Shown: piece after piece, positions 51,549-58,698 of the stretch | Numbering within the stretch: position 1 is the stretch's first letter | How the letters are laid out: every line of letters starts with the position of its first letter | DNA from: Streptomyces pristinaespiralis | GTDB lineage: Bacteria > Actinomycetota > Actinomycetes > Streptomycetales > Streptomycetaceae | Assembly (NCBI RefSeq): GCF_001278075.1 | Contig: NZ_CP011340.1 | Span: 1,798,001 to 1,862,000, forward strand | DNA length: 64,000 bases | Reading direction: 5' to 3' | Made by a program: the position numbers and the translations under genes | Notes under the pieces: generated by a model | The model's database searches: none | What the model was told of the DNA's origin: nothing | Seen by the model: the letters and a program-made list of their open reading frames with translations, nothing else

Positions 51549-53834
51549 TCAGAGCACGTGGTCGTAGCGGGCTCCGTCGTTCACCAGGACCTTGGTGGGG
51601 GTGCGGCCCGCGAAGGGCGCCGTCCGGCTTCCGGTACCGGCGTAGAAGTAGGCGGTGCCGTTCGGTCCGTAGGCGTACAGGTCGGGCTTGCCGTCACGGT
51701 TGCCGTCGCCGATGCCGACGAGCTCCGAGTAGGCGTTCCAGCCGCCGCCGATGCGGGTGCGCGCGGTGAAGGTTCCGTCGCCCTTGCCGAGGTAGAGCCA
51801 CAGGACACCGTCCTTGTCGCGGGCGACGAGGTCTCCGCCGGGGCCGCCCGCGATGTTGCCGACGGCAGTGATCCGGTTGTAGATCTGCCAGCCCCCGCCG
51901 ATCTTCTTGCGCGTCTTGAACAGGGACTTGTAGATGCCGGTCCCCTCGTAGAACCACAGCGTGCCGGACCTGTCGGCGGCGACCAGGTCGGCGTCGTGGT
52001 CCCCGGTGAGGTCGCTGCCCGCGAGCTTGTCGTACACCTGCCAGCCCCCGCCTACCTGCTGCCGCCGGGAGAACGGCACCGTCGGGCTGTTGAGGCCCGG
52101 GTAGAGCCAGAGCACACCGGACGTGTCCCGGGCGACGATGCCGGGAGCCTCGTCCCAGCTGCCGGCCGTGCCGATGTTCTCGAGGGTGTTGTACACACCC
52201 CAGCCCGCACCGACCTCGCTCCGCGCCCCGTCCGGGAGGGCGAGCCGGTTCCCGGCCTTGTCGAAGACGGTGTCCGTCCGCCACAGCCGGCCGGAGGTGT
52301 CCCGGGAGAGGAGGTCCGGCGAACCGTTGTAGTTGAAGTCGTGCGGCTTGGTCTGGCGGTAGACCTCCGTCCCGCCCGTCTGCCGCAGCTCGGGACCGAT
52401 CCCGTTCTGCGGGACGACGCGGATCGACCAGTCGTACGGTCCGTTGTAGGCGGACCGCCCGGTCGAGGTCGTGTCGTCGAGGATGCCCTGCCAGGGGATG
52501 CCGAAGGTGTGCGCGTCCAGTACGTACGGGGAGTCCGGGTTCAGCTTCACCTCACGGGTGAAGCTCTGCCGGGTCGCCCGGTGGGTGAGCGTGACGGTCA
52601 CGTCGGCGTTGAGCCGGGAGAGCCGCCACTTCAGCAGGTACTCCTGGCTCCTGTCGAAGTTCAGGACCGGCAGCTCACTGCCGAGGTAGGCGATCGCCGT
52701 CGGCCGGTACGAACTGGCGACCTGCGTGACGACGGGAACCCCGTGCTGGCCCGTGGAGATCCGGAAGAGTCCCTCGCCGTCCTCGACCCGGCCGCCGCCG
52801 ACCAGCAGACTGCCGTCCGCCGCGGGCTGCGGGGGCGCGTAGGTGTAGGCGACGAGGTCGACGGTGTCGTCGCCCGTCAGGGACGTGGCCCGCACGGTCT
52901 GGTGGAGGCTCGGGGCGCTGTCGGTGAGGGCGGACCGGGTGGCGTACACCAGCCGGCTGCCCGTGAGGCCGATGTACAGCTCCTCCGCCCTGCCCAGGGG
53001 GAACCGCCGCTCGGCTCGGGTCCCGCGGTCGACGGAGACGACGGTCCAGCCGTCGCTGTCGTGCTCGGACCAGACCACGTGCGAGTCCGAGAACGCCAGC
53101 GTGTGGACGAGGTAGCCGGATTCGCCGGACGCGTACGACTCGACCGCCTTCCCGGCGGCCAGGTCGATCACGGCCCGGCCGCCGGTCCGCGCACCGGCCG
53201 GCCCCTGCCCGTAGCCGACGAACGCCTCGCCGTCCCGGACGGGCGCCGAGGTGAAGAAGTCGCCCGCGTCGGCGGGGAGTCCGGTCACCTTCCGGCCGGC
53301 GAGTTCCCCGGCCTCCTTCGAGACGAGGTGCAACTGCTTCGTCCCGTCCTCCGCGGTCACCTGGGCGAGGACGCTCGTCGGGCTCACGGCCGCCACGTAC
53401 GTCGCGGAGATCGAGCCGAGGTCCATGGAGACGCCCGGGGACGCCGGATCGGCCATGTTCCTGAGCGTGACGGACCGGAAGTACGCGGGCGCGTTCGCGT
53501 CGCCGAGGACGAGTACGTCGGTGCCCGTGGCGGCCACGGCGCCGCCGGCCGGCGGGGTGACCACGGTCGGCGCGCCGCCCGCGTACGGGGTCCAGCGCAG
53601 CTCCCGCGACTCGTCGGTGGAGCGCGTGAGGAAGCCCGTGGCACCGGCGCCCGCGATCTTGGCGTTCGACGGGAAAGGGACCGGGTCGGCCGCCACGGCG
53701 GCCGGGGCCACGGCAGCGGGGCCCGCGGCGGGCACGGCCAGGGCGGCGGGGCCGGCCGTGAGCGTCCCGGCGGTGACGGCGAGGACGGCGGTCACGGCGG
53801 CGGCGTGACGGCGTCCTGAAGAACGCTTCTGCAA
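51549..53834 (-). CDS. secreted FG-GAP/VCBS-like beta-propeller protein, 761 aa (paralog 1)
   Basis: An extracellular protein with a signal peptide ending near residue 45 (A-A-V-A-A-D). Residues about 60-490 form a repeat-poor region of beta strands. The final 230 residues hold repeats of the kind D-L-V-A-R-D-K-D-G-V-L-W-L-Y-L-G-K-G-D-G-T-F and G-G-G-W-Q-I-Y-N-R-I, typical of FG-GAP/VCBS propellers often found in secreted Streptomyces proteins. The start is TTG with GGGGG about 8 bases upstream. It is related to the next gene over its whole length, and a 70-bp stretch is identical. The role is unknown; binding or adhesion is plausible. Confidence 0.85.
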   Translation of the reverse strand: MQKRSSGRRHAAAVTAVLAVTAGTLTAGPAALAVPAAGPAAVAPAAVAADPVPFPSNAKIAGAGATGFLTRSTDESRELRWTPYAGGAPTVVTPPAGGAVAATGTDVLVLGDANAPAYFRSVTLRNMADPASPGVSMDLGSISATYVAAVSPTSVLAQVTAEDGTKQLHLVSKEAGELAGRKVTGLPADAGDFFTSAPVRDGEAFVGYGQGPAGARTGGRAVIDLAAGKAVESYASGESGYLVHTLAFSDSHVVWSEHDSDGWTVVSVDRGTRAERRFPLGRAEELYIGLTGSRLVYATRSALTDSAPSLHQTVRATSLTGDDTVDLVAYTYAPPQPAADGSLLVGGGRVEDGEGLFRISTGQHGVPVVTQVASSYRPTAIAYLGSELPVLNFDRSQEYLLKWRLSRLNADVTVTLTHRATRQSFTREVKLNPDSPYVLDAHTFGIPWQGILDDTTSTGRSAYNGPYDWSIRVVPQNGIGPELRQTGGTEVYRQTKPHDFNYNGSPDLLSRDTSGRLWRTDTVFDKAGNRLALPDGARSEVGAGWGVYNTLENIGTAGSWDEAPGIVARDTSGVLWLYPGLNSPTVPFSRRQQVGGGWQVYDKLAGSDLTGDHDADLVAADRSGTLWFYEGTGIYKSLFKTRKKIGGGWQIYNRITAVGNIAGGPGGDLVARDKDGVLWLYLGKGDGTFTARTRIGGGWNAYSELVGIGDGNRDGKPDLYAYGPNGTAYFYAGTGSRTAPFAGRTPTKVLVNDGARYDHVL
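51764..51833 (-). repeat. 70-bp stretch identical in the two tandem paralogs
   Basis: Positions 51764-51833 and 54102-54171 are identical over 70 bases; neighbouring parts differ at many positions. They encode the same repeat, V-A-R-D-K-D-G-V-L-W-L-Y. This suggests gene conversion or very recent exchange. Confidence 0.9.
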
Positions 53835-53889
53835 GGTGAACCCCCAGGAAGACCGGGCACGGCGGTGCCACGCCCGGTCAGACTTTTGA

Positions 53890-56067
53890 TCAGCCGAAGT
53901 GGTTGTACGAGCCGCCCTTGAAGTCGGTGGTGGCCTTGCGCCCCGCGAAGGGCGTGGCCCGCAGGCCCGTGCCGGGGAAGTGGTAGACCGTCCTGGTGGC
54001 CGGTTCATGGGCCAGCAGGTCGTTCTTCCCGTCGTTGTCGTAGTCCCCGGATCCGATCAGCTCGCCGTAGCGGCCCCAGCCGGCGGTCACCCGGGTGCGG
54101 CCGGTGAAGGTTCCGTCGCCCTTGCCGAGGTAGAGCCACAGGACACCGTCCTTGTCGCGGGCGACGAGGTCCCCGGCTCCCGCTCCGGCGATGTTGCCGG
54201 TGGCGGTCAGCTGGTTGTAGACGCCCCAGCCGGAGCCGATCCTCTTGCGGGCGGCGAAGGGCGCCGACACGTTGCCCGTGGCCCTGTAGAGGTAGAGGAC
54301 GCCGGACCTGTCGGCGGCGAGGAGGTCGGGGCGCCCGTCGCCGGTGAAGTCGCTGCCGCCGGTCAGCTTGTCGTAGATCTGCCAGCCACCGCCGACCTTG
54401 ACGCGTCCGGCGAAGCCGCCGACTCCGTTGCCCTGGTAGAGCCACAGGACGCCGGACGCGTCGCGGGCGACGATGTCGGCGTGGGTGGAGCCGGCGATGT
54501 CGCCGGCGGCCTCGATCCGGTTGTAGATCTGCCAGCCGCCGCCGATCTTTCCGGCGTCGGGCGTCGACAGGACACCGGAGGCGTCCCGGGCCAGCAGGTC
54601 CGGGGAGCCGTTGTCGTCGAAGTCGTGCTGCTTCGGCGCCCGGGTGACGGTGAAGGTGCCCGACCGCTTGATCGCCGGGCCGAATCCCGCGCCCGACTCC
54701 GCCGTGGTCTCCCAGGTGTACGCGCCGTTGTAGGCGGCGACGGTCGCCTTCGGATCGGCGGGGTTCGCTGCGTCGAGCTGCCCGTACCAGTCCAGCCCCA
54801 TCCAGAAACCGTGGGGGTAGTACCCCTCGTCCCCGGCCTCGAAGAAGCCGTCCTGCGTGTAACGGAAGGTCTTGCCGGTCCGGACGTGGCGGATCGTCTC
54901 GGTGAACTTCACGCCCTGGTGGTTGAAGTACTGGGTGAAGGGCACCCTGCGGGTCTTGTCGAAGTCGACGGCCGTCGGCGGCAGTTGCGATTCGTGCACC
55001 TCCGCGAGTCCGGCGGGGTAGCCGCTGGCCGCGATGAAGTCCGCGGTCGGCGTGCCGTCCTGGCCGAGCGATACGCGGAAGACGCCGTCGCCCGTGCCGA
55101 GTTTCCCTCCGCTGACCAGCAGGTCGCCATCGGTGGTGGCGACGACGTCCTTGACGTGGTCGAGCAGTGTGGCCGTGGCACCGGTCTTCAGGTTGCGGAA
55201 GTTCAGCGCGTGATCCGGCGACGGGGCGAGAGTGTCGGCGCCGTACGAGGTGGCGTGGACGAGCCAGTCGCCGAGGAACTCCACCTGCGGGCGCGAGGTG
55301 GCGACGGGGAAGGTCTCCTTCTCGTCGCTGCCGAGGGTGTGCACGACCAGGTACGCCTTGCGGGACGTCGGGTCGGTCTCGGTCCAGGCGCTCCGGGTCG
55401 CGGAGAGGGCCACCTCGAACGTCCACCTGTCGGCCAGCGGTGCCGCGCGGTCCTCCGTGACCGTGGCGGTGGCGAGGTCGATCACGGCACGGTGCAGGAC
55501 CCCGTCGGCCAGGTACTGCAGAAGGCCGTGCACGGCGTTGCCGTGCTTCACCTGCATGTCCGTGGCGCCGGCCGGGAGACCGGTGACCTCGCGGGAGCCC
55601 TCGGCCCTGGTGTGCATCCGCAGCGTGCTCGAGCCGCCGGACCGCAGCTCGGTGAAGGCCGCCCCGCCCGCGAGGCCCACGCACTGACCGTTCTTGGCAA
55701 CGGTGAAGGCGGTGTCCGTCGCCAGGTTGCGCACGGTGGCGTCCGAGGTGCCGCACTCCAGGACCGTGTCCCCGGCGAGGTGGTTCTCCGCCATATGGCT
55801 CCCGAGCGTGGTGCGCACCCCGTCCTCGTACCGGATCCAGACCCGGGAGTCGCGACGGTAGTCGTTCGTGCTGATGAAGCCGGCCGCGCCCCCGGTCACG
55901 ATCGTGGAGTGCGTCGGCACCTCGACGATGCCGTCCTCGGTGCTCGCCGCCGGTGAAGGCGCGGCGGTGGCGGCGGGGACGGTCAGGGAGCCCGCGCCGA
56001 GGGTGACGGCGAGGACGGTGGCGGCACAGCCGGCGATGCGGCGTCGATGCGTGCGTACGGAATACAA
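53890..56067 (-). CDS. secreted FG-GAP/VCBS-like beta-propeller protein, 725 aa (paralog 2)
   Basis: It has the same architecture as the gene at 51549-53834: a signal peptide ending near residue 30 (T-A-A-P-S-P-A-A-S), a beta-rich middle, and C-terminal repeats G-G-G-W-Q-I-Y-D-K-L and D-G-V-L-W-L-Y-L-G-K-G-D-G-T-F. The last residues G-S-Y-N-H-F-G differ from the paralog. TTG start with AGGAGG 6 bases upstream. The gene lies 55 bases upstream of its paralog, so they form one transcription unit from tandem duplication. The function is unknown. Confidence 0.85.
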   Translation of the reverse strand: MYSVRTHRRRIAGCAATVLAVTLGAGSLTVPAATAAPSPAASTEDGIVEVPTHSTIVTGGAAGFISTNDYRRDSRVWIRYEDGVRTTLGSHMAENHLAGDTVLECGTSDATVRNLATDTAFTVAKNGQCVGLAGGAAFTELRSGGSSTLRMHTRAEGSREVTGLPAGATDMQVKHGNAVHGLLQYLADGVLHRAVIDLATATVTEDRAAPLADRWTFEVALSATRSAWTETDPTSRKAYLVVHTLGSDEKETFPVATSRPQVEFLGDWLVHATSYGADTLAPSPDHALNFRNLKTGATATLLDHVKDVVATTDGDLLVSGGKLGTGDGVFRVSLGQDGTPTADFIAASGYPAGLAEVHESQLPPTAVDFDKTRRVPFTQYFNHQGVKFTETIRHVRTGKTFRYTQDGFFEAGDEGYYPHGFWMGLDWYGQLDAANPADPKATVAAYNGAYTWETTAESGAGFGPAIKRSGTFTVTRAPKQHDFDDNGSPDLLARDASGVLSTPDAGKIGGGWQIYNRIEAAGDIAGSTHADIVARDASGVLWLYQGNGVGGFAGRVKVGGGWQIYDKLTGGSDFTGDGRPDLLAADRSGVLYLYRATGNVSAPFAARKRIGSGWGVYNQLTATGNIAGAGAGDLVARDKDGVLWLYLGKGDGTFTGRTRVTAGWGRYGELIGSGDYDNDGKNDLLAHEPATRTVYHFPGTGLRATPFAGRKATTDFKGGSYNHFG
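54102..54171 (-). repeat. partner copy of the 70-bp identical stretch
   Basis: Matches 51764-51833 over 70 of 70 bases; see that entry. Confidence 0.9.
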
Positions 56068-56179
56068 GGGGTCCTCCTGGAGCGGGCCGGGTGGTGCGCA
56101 CGCCGGTGCGCGCCACCCGGTTGACTCCCGGTCGGGCCAAGTGGTTGTACTCGTCGCCCGAACTGACACCCGGCTCAGG

Positions 56180-56641
56180 TCATCGGCCGCATGCTGCCCG
56201 CTGCGCCGCTCCCCGGCGTGAGCCCGGCGGTTGCCGCCCGTGCAGCAGCAGATAGAACCGCTCGATCGACTCACCGGGGCCGTGCTCGAACCGCTTGACG
56301 ACCTTGCCGAGCGGATTCCACACCCGCCCGTCCGGCATCCGCACCCCGACCGGCTGACCGAACATCTCCCGTTGTCCGGCGTCGAGGTCGACCCAGCGCG
56401 CACCGGCACGTCTGACCATCACCTCGCCGGTGTAGGCGCCGAGCCCGTGAAGGAAGCGGTCCACCCCGGCACGGACGGGTCTGTTGCGTCTGAGTCCGTC
56501 GACGACGAGATCGACGAGTCTCAGGCTCGCGACGGTGTAGTCGAGCGGCAGTCTGCTGCGCTCGCTCATGTCCGTGACGAACCGGGCGGTGTAGCTCCGC
56601 ATGCCCTCGGCGTCCGGCAGTTCTGCTGCCCGCTGTTCCAC
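56180..56641 (-). CDS. hypothetical protein, 153 aa
   Basis: The product is cytoplasmic in appearance. The visible pieces are Y-T-A-R-F-V-T-D-M-S-E-R-S-R-L-P-L-D-Y near residue 18, L-V-V-D-G-L-R-R-N-R near 45, and G-A-Y-T-G-E-V-M-V-R-R-A-G-A-R-W-V-D-L near 70. The C-terminal half continues G-V-R-M-P-D-G-R-V-W-N-P-L-G-K-V-V-K-R-F-E. The strand pairs resemble DUF-type immunity proteins of actinobacteria, but I cannot name a family. GTG 56641 was chosen because GAAGGCGGG precedes it; an ATG 63 bases upstream has no ribosome site. Confidence 0.6.
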   Translation of the reverse strand: MEQRAAELPDAEGMRSYTARFVTDMSERSRLPLDYTVASLRLVDLVVDGLRRNRPVRAGVDRFLHGLGAYTGEVMVRRAGARWVDLDAGQREMFGQPVGVRMPDGRVWNPLGKVVKRFEHGPGESIERFYLLLHGRQPPGSRRGAAQRAACGR

Positions 56642-56824
56642 GACACCCGCCTTCCACAACGATGGTCTCGCCGTTCCCAGCGGAAACGCGGGCAGGATCA
56701 TCACGGATGGCGCGGGTGGCCGTTCTCACAGCGAATCCGGCGGTCCGCGTACAACCATCGCCGGGTGTGAAGCGTCTGATCGGCCGGTCGCACCGGAGTG
56801 CCCGGCAGGTCCGGCCACCCTGCC

Positions 56825-57106
56825 CTACTCGCGGTACTCCCGGTCGTCGACCGGCGCGTCGGGCAGTTGCGCCTGCAGGGACTCCCTGTAGCGGACACAT
56901 CCGCGCATGAACTTCGGCCACGGCGGCACGGCCACCTCGGGCTCCACGCGCTCCGGCAGCAGCCCCCACAACTGCGGGTGGTGCCAGCACAGGTCATGAC
57001 CCGAGGTGTCCCGGTGTCTTCGGATGCCGGCGCGCAGCTTCCGTACTTCCGCCGCGAGTTCGTCGCGGCTCAGCGTGTCCAGATCGTCGTCCGACTCCAT
57101 TCCCAC
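56825..57106 (-). CDS. small conserved hypothetical protein with G-H-D-L-C-W-H-H-P motif, 93 aa
   Basis: The N-terminal helix (D-T-L-S-R-D-E-L-A-A-E-V-R-K-L-R-A-G-I-R-R-H-R) is followed by G-H-D-L-C-W-H-H-P-Q-L-W near residue 38 and W-P-K-F-M-R-G-C-V-R-Y-R near 66. Two Cys and three His could bind a metal. The organisation and the conserved-looking motif indicate a real, Streptomyces-type small protein. The start is GTG with AGGG 7 bases upstream; an ATG two codons later is possible. The function is unknown. Confidence 0.65.
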   Translation of the reverse strand: MGMESDDDLDTLSRDELAAEVRKLRAGIRRHRDTSGHDLCWHHPQLWGLLPERVEPEVAVPPWPKFMRGCVRYRESLQAQLPDAPVDDREYRE

Positions 57107-57185
57107 AGCGGCACCCTAGGTCCGCTGCGGGCTCCCGCCCGTGGGCCGCACCGGAGTGCCGACGTCGCATCACCCCTGCGGCGTC

Positions 57186-57956
57186 CTACTGGTGCGACGG
57201 GAAGCGTCCGTTGTCCCGGCCGCCCTTGCCTGGGTCGGCGGGCGGTGCGTCGGGGTCCCTGCCGGGCTTCGAAGGGTGCCCGCCGTCCGACGTGGCTGCC
57301 GGTCGGGCCGTCAGCAGCGGGGCGCAGTACGCCTCGACCGCGTCCGGGCCGCCCGCCGCGGCTTCGAGGCGCTCGCGCACGGCACTGTCCATCGCCTTGC
57401 CCTTGCCCTCGCTCTTCCCGGCCGCCGCGTACGCGCGGCAGTGGGCGGCCCGGTCCCCGGCCGTGGGCGGGCGTCCGGTGGCGGGGTCGGTGTCCGGGTG
57501 TCCGGCGGAGCCTGTGGCGGGCGACGTCGTGCCCGCGCTCCCGCCGTCCGGCACGGACGGGGACGCGCTGGGCGCCGGAGCCGGCTTCTCGGGCGGCGGC
57601 CCGTCGAACGGGGTCGGAATCCCGCCCGCCGCCATCGCCACGCCGCCGAACATCACACCGGCGACGAGGGTGCCGAGCCCGGCCTTGGCCCAGGGGGCAC
57701 GGGTCCGCTTCTTCGCGGGCCGCCAGTCGTCCTCCGGCCTGGTGGGCAGTTCGAGGGCCCCCTCGTCGCGAGCCGCGCGGAACGCGGACAGGGCCTTCGC
57801 CTCGGCATCGGGTGCGACGGGTGCTGGGCGCGTCGCGGCGGCAAGCAGCTCGTCGAGGGACGGCGGTTGCGACGTCGGATGCAACTGCGGCTGCGGTGAG
57901 GCGTGCGGCGGCGACGCGCCGGGGCCCACGGCATCTCCGGATCGGTTTTCGGTCAT
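57186..57956 (-). CDS. membrane protein co-transcribed with a sigma factor (candidate anti-sigma partner), 256 aa
   Basis: The first 80 residues are Pro/Ala-rich and cytoplasmic. Then comes a helix-forming segment (S-A-F-R-A-A-R-D-E-G) and one membrane helix (A-G-L-G-T-L-V-A-G-V-M-F-G-G-V-A-M-A-A-G, about 92-110). The rest, outside, is Pro/Ser/Gly-rich with two cysteines (H-C-R-A-Y and Y-C-A-P-L). Its start overlaps the sigma factor stop by 4 bases. Position and topology suggest regulation of that sigma factor, but no recognisable anti-sigma zinc motif is present. Confidence 0.75.
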   Translation of the reverse strand: MTENRSGDAVGPGASPPHASPQPQLHPTSQPPSLDELLAAATRPAPVAPDAEAKALSAFRAARDEGALELPTRPEDDWRPAKKRTRAPWAKAGLGTLVAGVMFGGVAMAAGGIPTPFDGPPPEKPAPAPSASPSVPDGGSAGTTSPATGSAGHPDTDPATGRPPTAGDRAAHCRAYAAAGKSEGKGKAMDSAVRERLEAAAGGPDAVEAYCAPLLTARPAATSDGGHPSKPGRDPDAPPADPGKGGRDNGRFPSHQ

Positions 57957-58579
57957 CTCGAATCTCCCAGCGAAGAGGAGTCCGAATCTGTCACACCGCC
58001 GCGCGGCAGCGACGCCAGGTACCTTTCCAGCCGTCTCAGCCCCCGGTGGGTCGCGGAGCGCACGGCTCCCGGGCGCTTGCCCAGCACACGCGCGGCGGCC
58101 GGTCCGTCGAGTCCGATGACGGTCTGGAGGAGCACCGCCTCCGCCTGCTGACGGGGCAGTTGGGCAATGAGGGCAAGGGCCTGCCGGGTCGAGACGGTCT
58201 CGAATGCCTCTGCCGCCGTGTCCCGCGGGGAGGGGAGTCCGGTGAGCTCGCTCTCGAGGGCCGTCCCGCGCGGGCGGCTCCTGATCCGGCGCAGGTGGTC
58301 CATGGCGCGGTGGCGGGCGATGGTCGCCGTCCAGGCCCTGAAGCCGGCGCCGTCGCCGCGGAAGCGCCCGAGGTCACGGGCTACTTCGAGCCAGGCGTCG
58401 GACGCGACGTCCTCGGCGTCGTCGCCCACCAGGCCGCGCAGATATCCGAGCAGCGAGGGGTGGACGATCCGATAGGCCGTGGAGAAGGCGGCCTCGTCAC
58501 CCTGTTGTGCCCGTGCCACCGCGTCGCCGAGCTCCTTGTCGTGCGTCTCCGCACGCCGGCTGCCCCGCCCCTTGCCCAC
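57953..58579 (-). CDS. ECF-type RNA polymerase sigma factor, about 208 aa
   Basis: Region 2 is visible as F-S-T-A-Y-R-I-V-H-P-S-L-L-G-Y-L-R-G-L-V-G, D-A-E-D-V-A-S-D-A-W-L-E-V-A-R-D, and R-A-W-T-A-T-I-A-R-H-R-A-M-D-H-L-R-R. Region 4 is L-A-L-I-A-Q-L-P-R-Q-Q-A-E-A-V-L-L, then G-P-A-A-A-R-V-L-G-K-R-P-G-A-V-R-S-A-T-H-R-G-L-R-R-L. The GTG at 58579 has GAGG 5 bases upstream; a GTG at 58612 is also possible. It should direct polymerase to its own promoters under membrane partner control. A 12-bp palindrome GACCGCGCGGTC lies at 58673-58684. Confidence 0.88.
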   Translation of the reverse strand: MGKGRGSRRAETHDKELGDAVARAQQGDEAAFSTAYRIVHPSLLGYLRGLVGDDAEDVASDAWLEVARDLGRFRGDGAGFRAWTATIARHRAMDHLRRIRSRPRGTALESELTGLPSPRDTAAEAFETVSTRQALALIAQLPRQQAEAVLLQTVIGLDGPAAARVLGKRPGAVRSATHRGLRRLERYLASLPRGGVTDSDSSSLGDSR

Positions 58580-58698
58580 TCGGCCCTCTTCATTCCCGCC
58601 GGCACGGCGCACCCGTACCCATGTCCCCCGTAGTGGTCAGCGTCGCCGCCCACGGAAACGTCACAGTTCACCGACCGCGCGGTCACACCCGCACGGAG

